A stretch of DNA of 64,000 nucleotides from JANOYY01 sp043720395 (GCA_043720395.1 JAYSSR010000073.1:1-64000); one strand, 5' to 3'. Counted from the stretch's first letter, positions 1 through 8,410 are shown. The notes: generated by a model not told the origin, from the sequence alone. Numbers and translations are program-made.

Positions 1-2
1 AA

Positions 3-287
3 CCGACGACATCAGACACCGTCATCGTCGCTGCTCAAGAGGCCTTTCACGCGGATGGGCACACCCACCACCCACAACCAATCGGTGGATTCAGGCTAAA
101 TGCGCAGACCCGAGACTTGAAGGCGCAGACCCGAGACCTGGAGGCACAGGTCAGCCAAGTGGCAGCCGACGCCTCTCGGATGGAAACGGCAGTCGATCGA
201 ATGCAATCGTCAAGGTCCTGGCGATACGGTCAACGCCTTGCCGGAGTGAGCGGCTACGGCCGATTCCGGAACCGGTTCAAGCGTTAG
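3..287 (+). CDS. C-terminal fragment of a coiled-coil protein (possible glycosyltransferase or methyltransferase tail)
   Basis: An open frame runs in from the window edge and stops at TAG 285-287, giving 94 residues. It contains a charged heptad-like repeat (AQTRDLK, AQTRDLE, AQVSQV) that suggests a short coiled coil, then a basic end with an SRSWRYGQRL segment. Coiled coils followed by a 'SxSWR' tail are common at the C-terminus of actinobacterial sugar-transfer and methyltransferase proteins of cell-surface polysaccharide clusters, and galU lies next door, facing it. The catalytic part is outside the window, so the function is only suggested. Confidence 0.5.
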   Translation, partial: PTTSDTVIVAAQEAFHADGHTHHPQPIGGFRLNAQTRDLKAQTRDLEAQVSQVAADASRMETAVDRMQSSRSWRYGQRLAGVSGYGRFRNRFKR

Positions 288-290
288 GAC

Positions 291-1169
291 TCAGTCCCAG
301 CTGTGAACGAGATCCGACAGGTACGTGCGGAACTCCGGACCGAGGTCGGGGCGATCAACGGCGAGTTCCACGGTGGCGCGGAGGAAATCGAACTTGTTCC
401 CGATGTCGAAGCGACCGTCGTCGAACACCACGCCGAGAATTGGCTCATCCTCTAGCAGCAGGCTCATTGCATCCGTCAACTGGACCTCGTTGTTGCGTCC
501 GGGCTTCGTCTGCGCGATCTTTTCGAAGATCCGTGGCGTGAATAGGTAACGGCCCATGATCGCAAGATCGCTCGGCGCGTCCTCGGCGGTCGGCTTCTCG
601 ACAAGCTCGGTAATCTGCGCGAGCCCGTCGTCGGTCATGCCTGACACGCCGACGCAGCCGTACGAGCTGATCTGTGCCGGAGGGAATCGCTTCAGCGCGA
701 CCACCGAGCACCCGTGCTGCTCGTAGGCCGCGAGCATCCGCTTCAAGACGCCCGAGTCGTCGACCATGATGTCGTCGCCGAGCATCACCACGAAGGGCTC
801 GCCGCCCATGTGGTGGACACCGAAAGAGATCGCGTGGCCCAGACCGCCTGCGAACGGCTGGCGAACGTAGTGAACATTGGCCAGGTTCGCGATCGAACGA
901 ACCACGGCGAGTTCATCGAGCTTGCCACCGGTTTCGAGCATCTGTTCCAACTCGACCGCACGATCGAAGTGGTCTTCGATCGACCGTTTCGACCGGCCCG
1001 TCACGATCAGGATGTCGTCGAGCCCGGCGTTCACCGCCTCCTCGACGACGTATTGGATTCCGGGCTTGTCGATGAGCGGCAGCATCTCTTTGGGCTGCGC
1101 CTTGGTGGCCGGGAGGAACCGCGTTCCGAGGCCGGCGGCGGGGATCAATACTTTTCGAACCGGTGGCAT
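291..1169 (-). CDS. galU: UTP--glucose-1-phosphate uridylyltransferase
   Basis: GalU makes UDP-glucose from UTP and glucose-1-phosphate, a precursor for cell-wall and exopolysaccharide sugars. The 292-residue protein opens with the nucleotidyltransferase signature KVLIPAAGLGTRFLPATKA and continues with PKEMLPLIDKPGIQYVVEEA, typical of the family, and has the usual length. The frame is open 59 codons further upstream, but the ATG at 1169 is chosen because family homology begins there and a GGAG box lies 8 nt before it. It is divergent from the FmdB-like gene. In Mycobacterium tuberculosis galU also lies near an FmdB-like gene (from memory), so the pairing may be old. Confidence 0.95.
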   Translation of the reverse strand: MPPVRKVLIPAAGLGTRFLPATKAQPKEMLPLIDKPGIQYVVEEAVNAGLDDILIVTGRSKRSIEDHFDRAVELEQMLETGGKLDELAVVRSIANLANVHYVRQPFAGGLGHAISFGVHHMGGEPFVVMLGDDIMVDDSGVLKRMLAAYEQHGCSVVALKRFPPAQISSYGCVGVSGMTDDGLAQITELVEKPTAEDAPSDLAIMGRYLFTPRIFEKIAQTKPGRNNEVQLTDAMSLLLEDEPILGVVFDDGRFDIGNKFDFLRATVELAVDRPDLGPEFRTYLSDLVHSWD

Positions 1170-1263
1170 CACGAATACTCCATCGGCGAAGAACGTAGGC
1201 GAATTGAGGAGGTCGGGACTTTCACACCGGTCACCGGTTCCGTTGGACCTCCTGGCAACGTAC

Positions 1264-1294
1264 AATTGGCACTCGTCAGGAGAGAGTGCCAATT
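1264..1294 (+). promoter_or_regulatory. CIRCE operator (HrcA site) before the FmdB-like gene
   Basis: The sequence shows TTGGCACTC, nine bases, then GAGTGCCAA at 1266-1292. The arms extend to 11 perfectly paired bases (AATTGGCACTC / GAGTGCCAATT). The HrcA consensus is TTAGCACTC-N9-GAGTGCTAA; arm and spacer lengths match exactly and only one symmetric position differs per arm. A -10-like TACAAT at 1261-1266 overlaps the left arm, so bound HrcA would block RNA polymerase. The site is 45 nt upstream of the FmdB-like start, implying heat-shock control. Confidence 0.85.
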
Positions 1295-1338
1295 CGCCAC
1301 GCGGCGGCCGCATTCCACGAACCGCCTCGGGAGCAACC

Positions 1339-1725
1339 ATGCCCACCTACGAATACGTGTGTCGGCAGTGTGCCCACAACTTCGAGATCGTCCAGTCGTT
1401 CAGCGACGCTGCACTCAACGAGTGCCCGCAGTGCAAGGGCGACCTGCGGAAAGTGTTCGGCAACGTTGGCATCACGTTCAAAGGTACCGGTTTCTACAAG
1501 AACGATTCCCGTGGTTCATCGTCGGGCGCGTCGGGTACGTCGAGCACGCCAGCGAAGGATGCCACCGTCTCGACCGGTTCGGGAGAGTCGTCAGGAACGT
1601 CCACGAGCACCGCCACGGACTCCAGCAGCTCAACGAGTTCGGGAACGTCCGGTAGTTCCTCGGGGGGCGACTCAGTCGGCAGCTCCCACAGTCATTCGCA
1701 CGGTCCGGGCACCCACACGCACTAA
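1339..1725 (+). CDS. FmdB-family zinc-ribbon protein, Ruc-like redox/heat-shock chaperone candidate
   Basis: This 128-residue protein starts MPTYEYVC and has one zinc ribbon with C8, C11, C29 and C32. A conserved FmdB segment follows (VGITFKGTGFY), then a low-complexity Ser/Thr/Gly tail ending in a His-rich stretch (SHSHSHGPGTHTH). The layout matches the mycobacterial protein Rv0991c (Ruc), a redox-regulated chaperone working with DnaK in the HrcA regulon. The CIRCE element directly upstream supports the same role here. A GGGAG box lies 5 nt before the ATG. The His-rich tail could bind metal. The chaperone role is inferred from family and operator, not shown. Confidence 0.85.
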   Translation: MPTYEYVCRQCAHNFEIVQSFSDAALNECPQCKGDLRKVFGNVGITFKGTGFYKNDSRGSSSGASGTSSTPAKDATVSTGSGESSGTSTSTATDSSSSTSSGTSGSSSGGDSVGSSHSHSHGPGTHTH

Positions 1726-1731
1726 TCGTTG

Positions 1732-1843
1732 AGAGGGCGAGCCGATAGGCGAGGCGTCAATCGGACACAGCAAATGAATCGGCCGGCGAAGCCGGCCGCC
1801 GGGCATCGTCGCGCCGCAGCCAGCGCCAATCCGCTGAGCCTCT
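1732..1843. repeat. Intergenic repeat element, copy A (112 bp, imperfect terminal inverted repeats)
   Basis: This stretch lies 6 nt after the FmdB-like stop codon. It aligns over its whole length, at roughly 80% identity by eye, with a second copy at 40017-40129. The ends are imperfect inverted repeats (AGAGGGCGAGC at the left; CCTCT preceded by GCTGAG at the right). An internal perfect hairpin, GGCCGGC-GAA-GCCGGCC, sits at about 1780-1797. No coding sequence is apparent. It looks like a small non-autonomous mobile element (MITE-like) or a structured intergenic repeat, and may also terminate transcription. Confidence 0.7.
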
Positions 1844-1919
1844 AAGCTAAGCAGAAGTGTTCGACGCGTCGCGCGGTTGACCTCGGCGCAGGCAGGGCCA
1901 AGCCGGGCACCATTGGGGA

Positions 1920-2549
1920 GTGCGCCGTCGCCCCCGTTTCCTGTCCCTGATCGTCCGCAGGTTTCGCAGGTCCCGCCTGGCTCTCGCGTTGGTTGCAGTG
2001 GCCGCTGTCGCGTCCACGCGAGTTGTTGTGTTGCGCGCCGAACACGACCGTGCGCGCTGGGGAACCGTCGTCCGTACCGTGATCGTGGCGCGCGAAGTCT
2101 CGGCCGGTTCTTTGCTTGTTTCGACCGACCTGGCAGTGCGATCGATGCCACTTGCCGCCGTGCCCACCGGCGCCAGCACCTCCGTCGAATCCCTCGTCGG
2201 TCTCCGGACGACCTCGGCGCTCTACGTCGGCGATGTGGTGATCGCACCCCGTCTTGTCGGACATCGCTCGGCACTCGCCGCTCGGCTGTTACCGGGCCAA
2301 CGCGCCGTCGGAGTGCCTCTCGGAACGACTCATCCCACGCTCCACCCCGACGATCACGTGACGCTGGTCGCGCTTGCGTCCGACGAGACATCGAGTTCTG
2401 ACCGCGCGGGAGGGCCTGCCGTTCAACGGTTCGCCGCCATCGTGCTCGATATCCAGGACGACACCCTCACGGTTGCCGTTCCCGAGTCCGATGCCGTGGC
2501 GCTGGCGACGGCAGCCATTCGCGGACCGGTCGCCGTGATCCTTCGCTGA
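1920..2549 (+). CDS. SAF-domain membrane protein, CpaB/RcpC-like
   Basis: The 209-residue protein has a basic N-terminus, one hydrophobic segment (about residues 18-33, LALALVAVAAVA) and a SAF-type domain. In it, TVIVAREVSAGSLLVSTDL is followed by the 'GLRTTSALYVGDVVIAPRLV' region, as in CpaB/RcpC pilus-assembly proteins and flagellar FlgA. The GTG at 1920 is the first usable start after an in-frame TGA at 1878-1880; its GGGGA box is too close for a normal ribosome site, so the start is uncertain. It stands apart from the tad genes at 54.6-62 kb, which have their own CpaB. It may be an orphan CpaB paralogue. Confidence 0.65.
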   Translation: MRRRPRFLSLIVRRFRRSRLALALVAVAAVASTRVVVLRAEHDRARWGTVVRTVIVAREVSAGSLLVSTDLAVRSMPLAAVPTGASTSVESLVGLRTTSALYVGDVVIAPRLVGHRSALAARLLPGQRAVGVPLGTTHPTLHPDDHVTLVALASDETSSSDRAGGPAVQRFAAIVLDIQDDTLTVAVPESDAVALATAAIRGPVAVILR

Positions 2550-2571
2550 CCCCGAGGGTGTCGTGCGTTAG

Positions 2572-3585
2572 TTAGATGACATTGCCAGCGACCAGACCCA
2601 ACGTAGCAATGCCCACGAGGACCCGGTAGCCAGCAAAGACGCGGAGATCGTGTCGGGCGAGGTACCCCACCATCCATTTCACTGACAACGCAGCGGCGAC
2701 GGCCGCGACGACGACGCCGATCAAGGGCGATGCCGTGCCGAATCGGTCAAAAACGAACGACCCGTCTTTGAGCAGTGAATAGCCGCTTGCAGCTCCCAGC
2801 GTGCAAAGTCCGAGCAGGAAACTGAATTCGACCGCAGCCGTGAGGGAGAAGCCAAGCAGCACCGCCGCGAGGATCGTGACGAGGCTGCGGCTCACCCCAG
2901 GCCACAAGGCAGCGCTCTGGGCCACTCCGATGATCACGGCCTGACGTGGCGTGATCGCGTCGAGACCACGACCGGACCGGATCGCCTGGCGGTACCGACC
3001 GGACAACGCTGCGATGGCGATTCCACCAACAATCCACGCGATCGCGACGGGCACGGGGCGCAATAGGTGACGGTCGATCGCATCGTTGAACAGCAGCCCC
3101 ACGATGGCCGCGGGAACAAACCCGCACACAAGCGCGAGCAACAACCGACGGCCGGTTTCGCTGCGGCCGACCAGCCCGTTCAAGACGTCGAGCACACGTC
3201 GCCACGAGATCAGCAGCACCGCGGCGATCGCGCCGAGTTGGATGATCACCGTATAAGCGTCGGCTGCATTCTTGGCGTCGTCGCTCGAGGTGCCGATGTC
3301 GAGGAGACGCTCGGCGACCAGCAGATGACCCGTCGAGCTGACCGGCAGAAACTCGGTCACGCCTTCCACGACGCCGAGGATCACGGCCTTCGCTATAGGC
3401 AGTTCCTGCGTGGTTGCGGTGGTCGTCGTCTGGTTTGCCGACGGTCGGGCGACGCTCGTGGTCGGACTCAACGTCAGCAAAACGAACAACACCGCGGTCG
3501 CTGCCACCAACGCGCCGAGGGACCGAACGGGGCGACCTCCGACCAGCTGCTTGAGGCCCTCGGCGCTGTTCGTGAACGTAGACAC
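2572..3585 (-). CDS. uppP: Undecaprenyl-diphosphatase
   Basis: UppP (BacA) removes a phosphate from undecaprenyl diphosphate so the lipid carrier can be reused in peptidoglycan synthesis. Both active-site motifs are visible: EGVTEFLPVSSTGHL near residue 75 and PGVSRS further on, among many membrane helices. Starting from the GTG at 3585 gives 337 residues. A TTG at 3648 is also in frame but would overlap prmC by 52 nt. The N-terminus is unusual: about 65 residues come before the normal family start, with an extra hydrophobic segment and a Thr-rich linker (QTTTTATTQ). The gene follows prmC closely and converges on the SAF gene. Confidence 0.9.
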   Translation of the reverse strand: MSTFTNSAEGLKQLVGGRPVRSLGALVAATAVLFVLLTLSPTTSVARPSANQTTTTATTQELPIAKAVILGVVEGVTEFLPVSSTGHLLVAERLLDIGTSSDDAKNAADAYTVIIQLGAIAAVLLISWRRVLDVLNGLVGRSETGRRLLLALVCGFVPAAIVGLLFNDAIDRHLLRPVPVAIAWIVGGIAIAALSGRYRQAIRSGRGLDAITPRQAVIIGVAQSAALWPGVSRSLVTILAAVLLGFSLTAAVEFSFLLGLCTLGAASGYSLLKDGSFVFDRFGTASPLIGVVVAAVAAALSVKWMVGYLARHDLRVFAGYRVLVGIATLGLVAGNVI

Positions 3586-3596
3586 GGGGTTGAACG

Positions 3597-4571
3597 CTAT
3601 CGGTCCGCGGTCAAGCGCTCGGTTCGGTCGGCCGAAGGTTCCACCCAACGTTCGTGGGCCTTGGCGGCGGTCACGGCACGATCGCGTCCGACCAAATCAG
3701 CCACAATCCGAACATCGACCAGGCCGAGGACCGCGGCGTGGGCAGCGGCCCATGCCGTTTGCGCTGGTGCCATCTCCACGACCACGACGCCGCCAGGACG
3801 CAGCCACACCGACGCTCCGTCGAGCACCGAGCGAACGCAGTCGCGCCCGTCGTCGTCTGCGAAGAGCGCGAGGGCCGGCTCCCAATCGAGGATCACGGCA
3901 TCGAGGTCAGCACGCTCGCGTTCCGCCACGTACGGCGGGTTCGACACGATCACATCCACGTTGCCCAGCAGCGAAGTGGGGAGGGCGTCGTACCACGAAC
4001 CCTGGACGAGGGTCACCCGGCCAGCCGCGCGCCCGAGTCCGGCGAGATTCGCTCGCGCCACGGCGAGCGCAGCTGCCGAAACGTCAGTCGCCCACACCTC
4101 AGCGTTCGCGACCTCGGAAGCAACGGAGAGGGCAATCGCTCCCGAACCCGTCCCCAGGTCCACGACCTTCGGGGTCCGGTCGCTCACCGCGCGGGCCGCG
4201 TCGATCGCATGCCCAGCAACAATCTCCGTCTCCGGCCGTGGGATGAGGACGCTGCGGTCCACGTAGAGGTCCAGCCTCCGAAAGCCCCAGCGGCCAAGCA
4301 CGTACTGAAGCGGTTCACCTGCCCCTCGCCGCGCGAGCAGCTGATCGAAGAAGGCGACGCTGCGCATGCCAACGCGCTCGCTTTCGTTCACGATCAACTC
4401 GGCCGACGAGTACCCGGAGATGCGCTCGACGAGCCATCGCGCCTCCTGGCGTCGATCGCCTCCGAGCCGTTGCGCGAGAACGGTCGACGCCTCCGCGAGA
4501 AGGTCCGACCAGCCGATCGTGTTGTCTGTCGCCATCTCAAGGACCCGCCGCAGAACAGGTGGCGCATTCAT
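3597..4571 (-). CDS. prmC: Peptide chain release factor N5-glutamine methyltransferase
   Basis: PrmC (HemK) methylates the glutamine of the GGQ motif in release factors. It sits directly after prfA, which encodes a substrate. The protein has the PrmC N-terminal domain, the SAM-binding motif VVDLGTGSGAIALSVA and the catalytic NPPY motif in VSNPPYVAE. Its 324 residues exceed the usual length slightly at both ends. A second ATG at 4535 (MATDNTIGW) is an alternative start closer to the family norm. The 3' end is 11 nt downstream of the uppP GTG start, suggesting coupled translation. Confidence 0.93.
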   Translation of the reverse strand: MNAPPVLRRVLEMATDNTIGWSDLLAEASTVLAQRLGGDRRQEARWLVERISGYSSAELIVNESERVGMRSVAFFDQLLARRGAGEPLQYVLGRWGFRRLDLYVDRSVLIPRPETEIVAGHAIDAARAVSDRTPKVVDLGTGSGAIALSVASEVANAEVWATDVSAAALAVARANLAGLGRAAGRVTLVQGSWYDALPTSLLGNVDVIVSNPPYVAERERADLDAVILDWEPALALFADDDGRDCVRSVLDGASVWLRPGGVVVVEMAPAQTAWAAAHAAVLGLVDVRIVADLVGRDRAVTAAKAHERWVEPSADRTERLTADR

Positions 4572-4639
4572 CCCGCGAGCGCGCTTTGCGCAGCACGGGT
4601 TCGGGAACTTGGGCGCGCGAGCAGTTCAGCGGAGCACCC

Positions 4640-5713
4640 TTACTTCGACGGATTGCCCGCTGCGAGCTTGGTCGCGCGGTCGTCGGCAACGAGGGCGTCA
4701 CTGATCTCGTCGAGCTCTCCCGCGAGTACGCGGTCGAGTTTGTGGATCGTGAGGCCGATGCGGTGATCGGTCACACGGTTTTCCTTGTAGTTGTAGGTGC
4801 GGATCTTCTCGCCACGACCGCCACCACCGACTTGGCTCTTTCGCGCGAACGACGCCGCGGCGTCGGTGCGTTCCTGCTCGGCCTTGAGCATTCGGCTACG
4901 CAAAACCACCATGGCCTTGGCCCGGTTCTGGATCTGGCTCCGCTCGTCCTGCATCGTCACGACGATGCCGCTCGGCCGATGGGTGATGCGCACGGCCGAC
5001 TCGGTGGTGTTCACGCTCTGGCCACCCGCGGATGATGCCCGGTACACGTCGATCTGGAGATCGGTGGGGTTGATGTCGACGTCTACCTCGTCGGCCTCGG
5101 GAAGCACGGTCACCGTCGCTGCCGAGGTATGGATGCGGCCCTGGCTCTCAGTCACCGGCACGCGCTGCACACGGTGTGGCCCGCCTTCGTGCTTCATACG
5201 GGACCACACGGCGTCGCCCCGCAACGAGAAGTTGACCTCGTTGAAACCGTTGCGCTCGCTCACATCCGTACCGAGCAGTTCGAGCTTCCACGACATGCGG
5301 TCGGCGAACCGCACGTACATGTCGAACAGATCCCTTGCGAACAGGTTCGCTTCCTCGCCGCCTTCTGCCCCGCGGATCTCCACAATGACGTTGCGCTGAT
5401 CGTTGGGGTCCGGCGGCAGGAGGAGGACCTTGAGTTCCTCTTCCAAGATTGGTAAGCGCGCTTCTATTTCAAGAACCTCAGCGCGCATAGCTTCGCGATC
5501 TGCACCTTCGGATTCGTCGCCCATCTGCTTCGCGGTCGCGTGATCTTCGATGGCACATGAGTACTCGCGCATCTTCATCACGAGCGGTTCGAGCTGCTTG
5601 AACCGCTGGCCGACCACTCGCAGCTTGTTCGCATCGTTCTGAACGACCGGATCGCTCAGCTCGCCAAGTACCTTCTCGTACTCGGCTTCGAGCCCTGCAA
5701 GTCGTTCCAACAC
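4640..5713 (-). CDS. prfA: Peptide chain release factor 1
   Basis: RF1 reads UAA and UAG stop codons and triggers peptide release. The 357-residue protein carries the GGQ motif in SSAGGQSVNTTESAVRITH and the stop-codon-reading tripeptide PVT in RVPVTESQGR, which marks RF1 rather than RF2. The start is GTG 5713, with a TAGCCT box 7 nt upstream (5721-5726) that fits a leaderless transcript. prmC follows after 68 nt. Length and domain order are normal. Confidence 0.96.
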   Translation of the reverse strand: MLERLAGLEAEYEKVLGELSDPVVQNDANKLRVVGQRFKQLEPLVMKMREYSCAIEDHATAKQMGDESEGADREAMRAEVLEIEARLPILEEELKVLLLPPDPNDQRNVIVEIRGAEGGEEANLFARDLFDMYVRFADRMSWKLELLGTDVSERNGFNEVNFSLRGDAVWSRMKHEGGPHRVQRVPVTESQGRIHTSAATVTVLPEADEVDVDINPTDLQIDVYRASSAGGQSVNTTESAVRITHRPSGIVVTMQDERSQIQNRAKAMVVLRSRMLKAEQERTDAAASFARKSQVGGGGRGEKIRTYNYKENRVTDHRIGLTIHKLDRVLAGELDEISDALVADDRATKLAAGNPSK

Positions 5714-5720
5714 GCCGGAA

Positions 5721-5726
5721 AGGCTA
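5721..5726 (-). promoter_or_regulatory. Leaderless -10 box of prfA (TAGCCT)
   Basis: TAGCCT ends 7 nt before the prfA GTG, so transcription would begin at or next to the start codon. No Shine-Dalgarno sequence is present. The same geometry recurs at many genes in this window. Confidence 0.55.
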
Positions 5727-5742
5727 GTAGCGCGTCGCGGAA

Positions 5743-5753
5743 GCTTGCGTGCG
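5743..5753 (-). repeat. Post-stop motif site 1 (CGCACGCAAGC)
   Basis: The motif directly follows the TAG stop of the unknown gene at 5754-6800. It is one of five occurrences next to stop codons in the window. Here the flanks TAGCGC and GCGCTA can pair around it. Confidence 0.5.
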
Positions 5754-6800
5754 CTAGAGCGCGAAGTCCTTCCACCCGGGCGCGATGGTAACCAGTCGAG
5801 CGTTGTGGACGCGCTCCACGAGGAGTCGCTGCGGGGCGAGCACGTCGGATTCCGACAGGACGATCACCAACTCCGCGTTGGGCGCGTACCATGCACGGGC
5901 GTCGGCGGCGAACGTCACGGTGTCGAGGTCGGACCCGGTGCCGCACGCCACCACGACGTTGCGCCCGAGTGCGATCGCGGGCGTGGCACGTTTGAGTCCT
6001 GCGGGTTCGGTGCCCTCGACGGCATCCAGCGCAACGTCGACGCCGACGAGCGACGGATCGTTCACCACGACGTGTCGCATCCACCTTGCGTTCACCAGCT
6101 GATTCGCCGGGTGCGGGGCCGCACCCGCGCGGCGATGGTCCTTCACGGACGCAACCGCGTTGCGCAGGGCGACGAGCACGTCGCGATCATGTCCGAGCAT
6201 CGAGTTGGCGAGGCGATCGTGCTTACCGACGCCCACATCGAGGCGCGGCACGCCGTCCTCGCTCGCAACGACTCGGCCGACCTCCAGTCCCCGATACTCC
6301 GCGCGAAGGACACCGTGATCGATGACCGGATCGGCACCGGCGTCGGCAATCACGACGCGGAACAGCTCGACCACGGCGTCGGGCGGGGCGACGGGTTGGA
6401 AGGGAATTGGAGCGATTTGATGGACAGCGCGGCCGACTGATCGCCAGAGCGTCGGGCCGTTGCCGAACAATGCTGCGCGGCGTGCATCGTTGCCATCGAC
6501 CGTGTCGACGATGACGTCGAGATGCGTTCGTTCGTTGCGTGAGGCCCACACGATCGAGCCCCCGAGCCAACCGCGGGGGTTGACATGCTCGGGTGTCTCG
6601 TCGACCGATCGGTCCATGGGGTCGCGATCACGCGGCGATGGGGACACGAGACACCAGCCATCGCCGGACGTCGGGTCTACGAGCGACGCTCCGCCCGGAA
6701 AAGGGCGCGGGGTCAGCGTCGACGCGTCTCGCCGCCAACCCTCGGCGACGAGCGCACGAAGTTTGGCGGCGAGGAGGGCACTGCGTTGCTCGGGTTCCAT
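5754..6800 (-). CDS. Conserved-looking hypothetical protein between rpmE and prfA
   Basis: I do not recognise this 348-residue protein. It is soluble by appearance, with no signal peptide or obvious membrane helix. The first half has Trp- and Pro-rich stretches (GWRRDASTLTPRPFPGG, GGSIVWASRNERTHLDVIVD). The second half alternates hydrophobic strands with charged turns (ARWMRHVVVNDPSLVGVDVALD, GRNVVVACGTGSDLD), suggesting an alpha/beta fold. Codon use looks like its neighbours and the frame is intact, so it is very likely a real gene. Its place between rpmE and prfA may reflect translation-block membership, but gives no specific role. Confidence 0.75.
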   Translation of the reverse strand: MEPEQRSALLAAKLRALVAEGWRRDASTLTPRPFPGGASLVDPTSGDGWCLVSPSPRDRDPMDRSVDETPEHVNPRGWLGGSIVWASRNERTHLDVIVDTVDGNDARRAALFGNGPTLWRSVGRAVHQIAPIPFQPVAPPDAVVELFRVVIADAGADPVIDHGVLRAEYRGLEVGRVVASEDGVPRLDVGVGKHDRLANSMLGHDRDVLVALRNAVASVKDHRRAGAAPHPANQLVNARWMRHVVVNDPSLVGVDVALDAVEGTEPAGLKRATPAIALGRNVVVACGTGSDLDTVTFAADARAWYAPNAELVIVLSESDVLAPQRLLVERVHNARLVTIAPGWKDFAL

Positions 6801-6851
6801 CAGAGGCTCAGCGGAGGACCATGGGTCGCGTTGCCCGCAGCGTCGGGAATG

Positions 6852-7064
6852 TCACGCTTTCGTGGCGCGGGTTCCGTAGCGCTTGTTGAACCGGTCGACG
6901 CGTCCACCGGTATCGACGAGCTTCTGCTTGCCTGTGTAGAAGGGGTGGCACTCGTTGCAGAGTTCCACGACGATGTTCGTGCCCGTCGAGCGGGTCGTGA
7001 ACGTGTTCCCGCAAGAGCAGCGCACTGCGGTCTCGTCGTACTTCGGGTGAATTCCAGCCTTCAT
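6852..7064 (-). CDS. rpmE: 50S ribosomal protein L31 (zinc-binding form)
   Basis: The 70-residue protein starts MKAGIHPKYDETAVRCSCG, the standard L31 beginning, so the ATG at 7064 is preferred over an in-frame start 13 codons upstream. Four cysteines (C16, C18, C36, C39) mark the C+ zinc-binding type, usually replaced by a C- paralogue under zinc starvation. It lies downstream of rho and the NERD gene, as in other actinobacteria where rpmE follows rho. Confidence 0.96.
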   Translation of the reverse strand: MKAGIHPKYDETAVRCSCGNTFTTRSTGTNIVVELCNECHPFYTGKQKLVDTGGRVDRFNKRYGTRATKA

Positions 7065-7304
7065 GGCGTTCTCGCGTTTTCCGTTGAGCGACACCGGTTC
7101 CAACCGGCGTCTTGGGGACAGGTGAGGTTAGCCGCGATCCGCCGGACTCGCTTCCCTCGTGGCGAGCCATTCCACTTGGTCTCCGGCGGAAAACGTTGGT
7201 TTGATGTCGAGCTGCGGTCCGCTCGTGAGTTGCCGGAGGCCGGGACAGAACAACGATCGAACGGCTCACGCTGACGGAGGACTCCACAAATCTGTCGAGC
7301 GGGC

Positions 7305-8225
7305 CTACTGCCACGTGCTGCTGAGCCTGGCCTTCGAATAGATCATCTCGACGGCTTGGTCGTCGAGCGCGGTCGGTAGGGAATTCAGCCATCCCAACAA
7401 GCGAAGCCGTGTGATCACTTGCACGTCCGACGGCAATTGCTTCAACGTGAAGGCACCGAGATCAACGAAAACAATGGCGGCAGACGCGCGAACCTCAGTC
7501 CCACAGCCAACAGTCAGCAACTTCGAAGCCCGCTTCGCCTCGAACCGTGCGTTTCGCAGGTAGTCGGTTCGATGTCCGTTGACCATAACCAGGTTTTCGC
7601 CGACCCAAGCCTTCGCGCCAGGGTGGCACTTCGCGTTCAGGGTGATCACGCCGGCCGGCCCAATCACCACGTGGTCGATGTCTGCCCCGTTCACACCGAC
7701 TTCGACGGCATGCAACACGCGCCACGCTGGACCGAGCTTCGCCAACTCCTTGGCAACCTTTTCCTCACCTTTTGCTCCGACGCGCCAAGCCCGCTCCTCA
7801 GTCTTCACGCCGAGCAAACGGTCGATGAGGTTCATGATCGGCGCTCGTGCGTTGACCTCGTTTCGCTTCGCCCGTGCGGCTGCTCCGGCAATGGTCGCGG
7901 CGATATCTCGCGCTGGTTCCCCAACATTGGCCAGTTCGACGTCCGCTGAGTCCGTTGTCGATTCGTCGTCGGCAGGCGCGCTATCAGACGGCGGCGACGG
8001 CGGCAACGGCGGCAACGGCGGATCGGCCGCGCACGGCCGCGATTCCTTGTTGTCGGTCCACCGCTGGAGGCAGTCCAGCAGCTCGGCATCGAACCCCGTC
8101 ACCGTCGGCACGATAGAACGTGCGACAAGATCCACATGGCCCACATCGGCACCACCGGCGGTACGTAGGTACACGCGGTGCTTGCCGTAACGTTTCCACG
8201 ATGTCTCGAAGAGGTCGGCCACCAC
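7305..8225 (-). CDS. NERD-domain protein (nuclease-related)
   Basis: The 306-residue protein has an N-terminal domain of about 60 residues, then a Pro/Ser/Asp-rich linker (PPLPPLPPSPPSD). A NERD domain follows from about residue 150, with GAKGEEKVAKELAKLG and NGADIDHVVIGPAGVITLNAKC. NERD is a predicted nuclease-fold domain related to restriction endonucleases and Holliday-junction resolvases; its cellular job is generally unknown. The start is GTG 8225. It interrupts the usual rho-rpmE order. Confidence 0.8.
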   Translation of the reverse strand: MVADLFETSWKRYGKHRVYLRTAGGADVGHVDLVARSIVPTVTGFDAELLDCLQRWTDNKESRPCAADPPLPPLPPSPPSDSAPADDESTTDSADVELANVGEPARDIAATIAGAAARAKRNEVNARAPIMNLIDRLLGVKTEERAWRVGAKGEEKVAKELAKLGPAWRVLHAVEVGVNGADIDHVVIGPAGVITLNAKCHPGAKAWVGENLVMVNGHRTDYLRNARFEAKRASKLLTVGCGTEVRASAAIVFVDLGAFTLKQLPSDVQVITRLRLLGWLNSLPTALDDQAVEMIYSKARLSSTWQ

Positions 8226-8410
8226 AGTTCATATCGGCCGCAATCCCGCCATTCTTGACCATTCGTAGCCCTGCTCCCACCGCACGCGACCGCGCGAAAT
8301 ATCTCGAATGGCCGTCATTGTGATGACGATTCGTCGTCGGCAGGCGCTCCTCGGCGTCGGCTACCTTCCGACCTGGGTGGTTCAACACGACGGTGTCGTC
8401 CGAGCTGGTA

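Noticed and set aside
1243..1248. TTGGAC as the -35 box for the FmdB-like promoter
   Set aside because: The spacing to TACAAT is only 12 bp, too short for a standard promoter.
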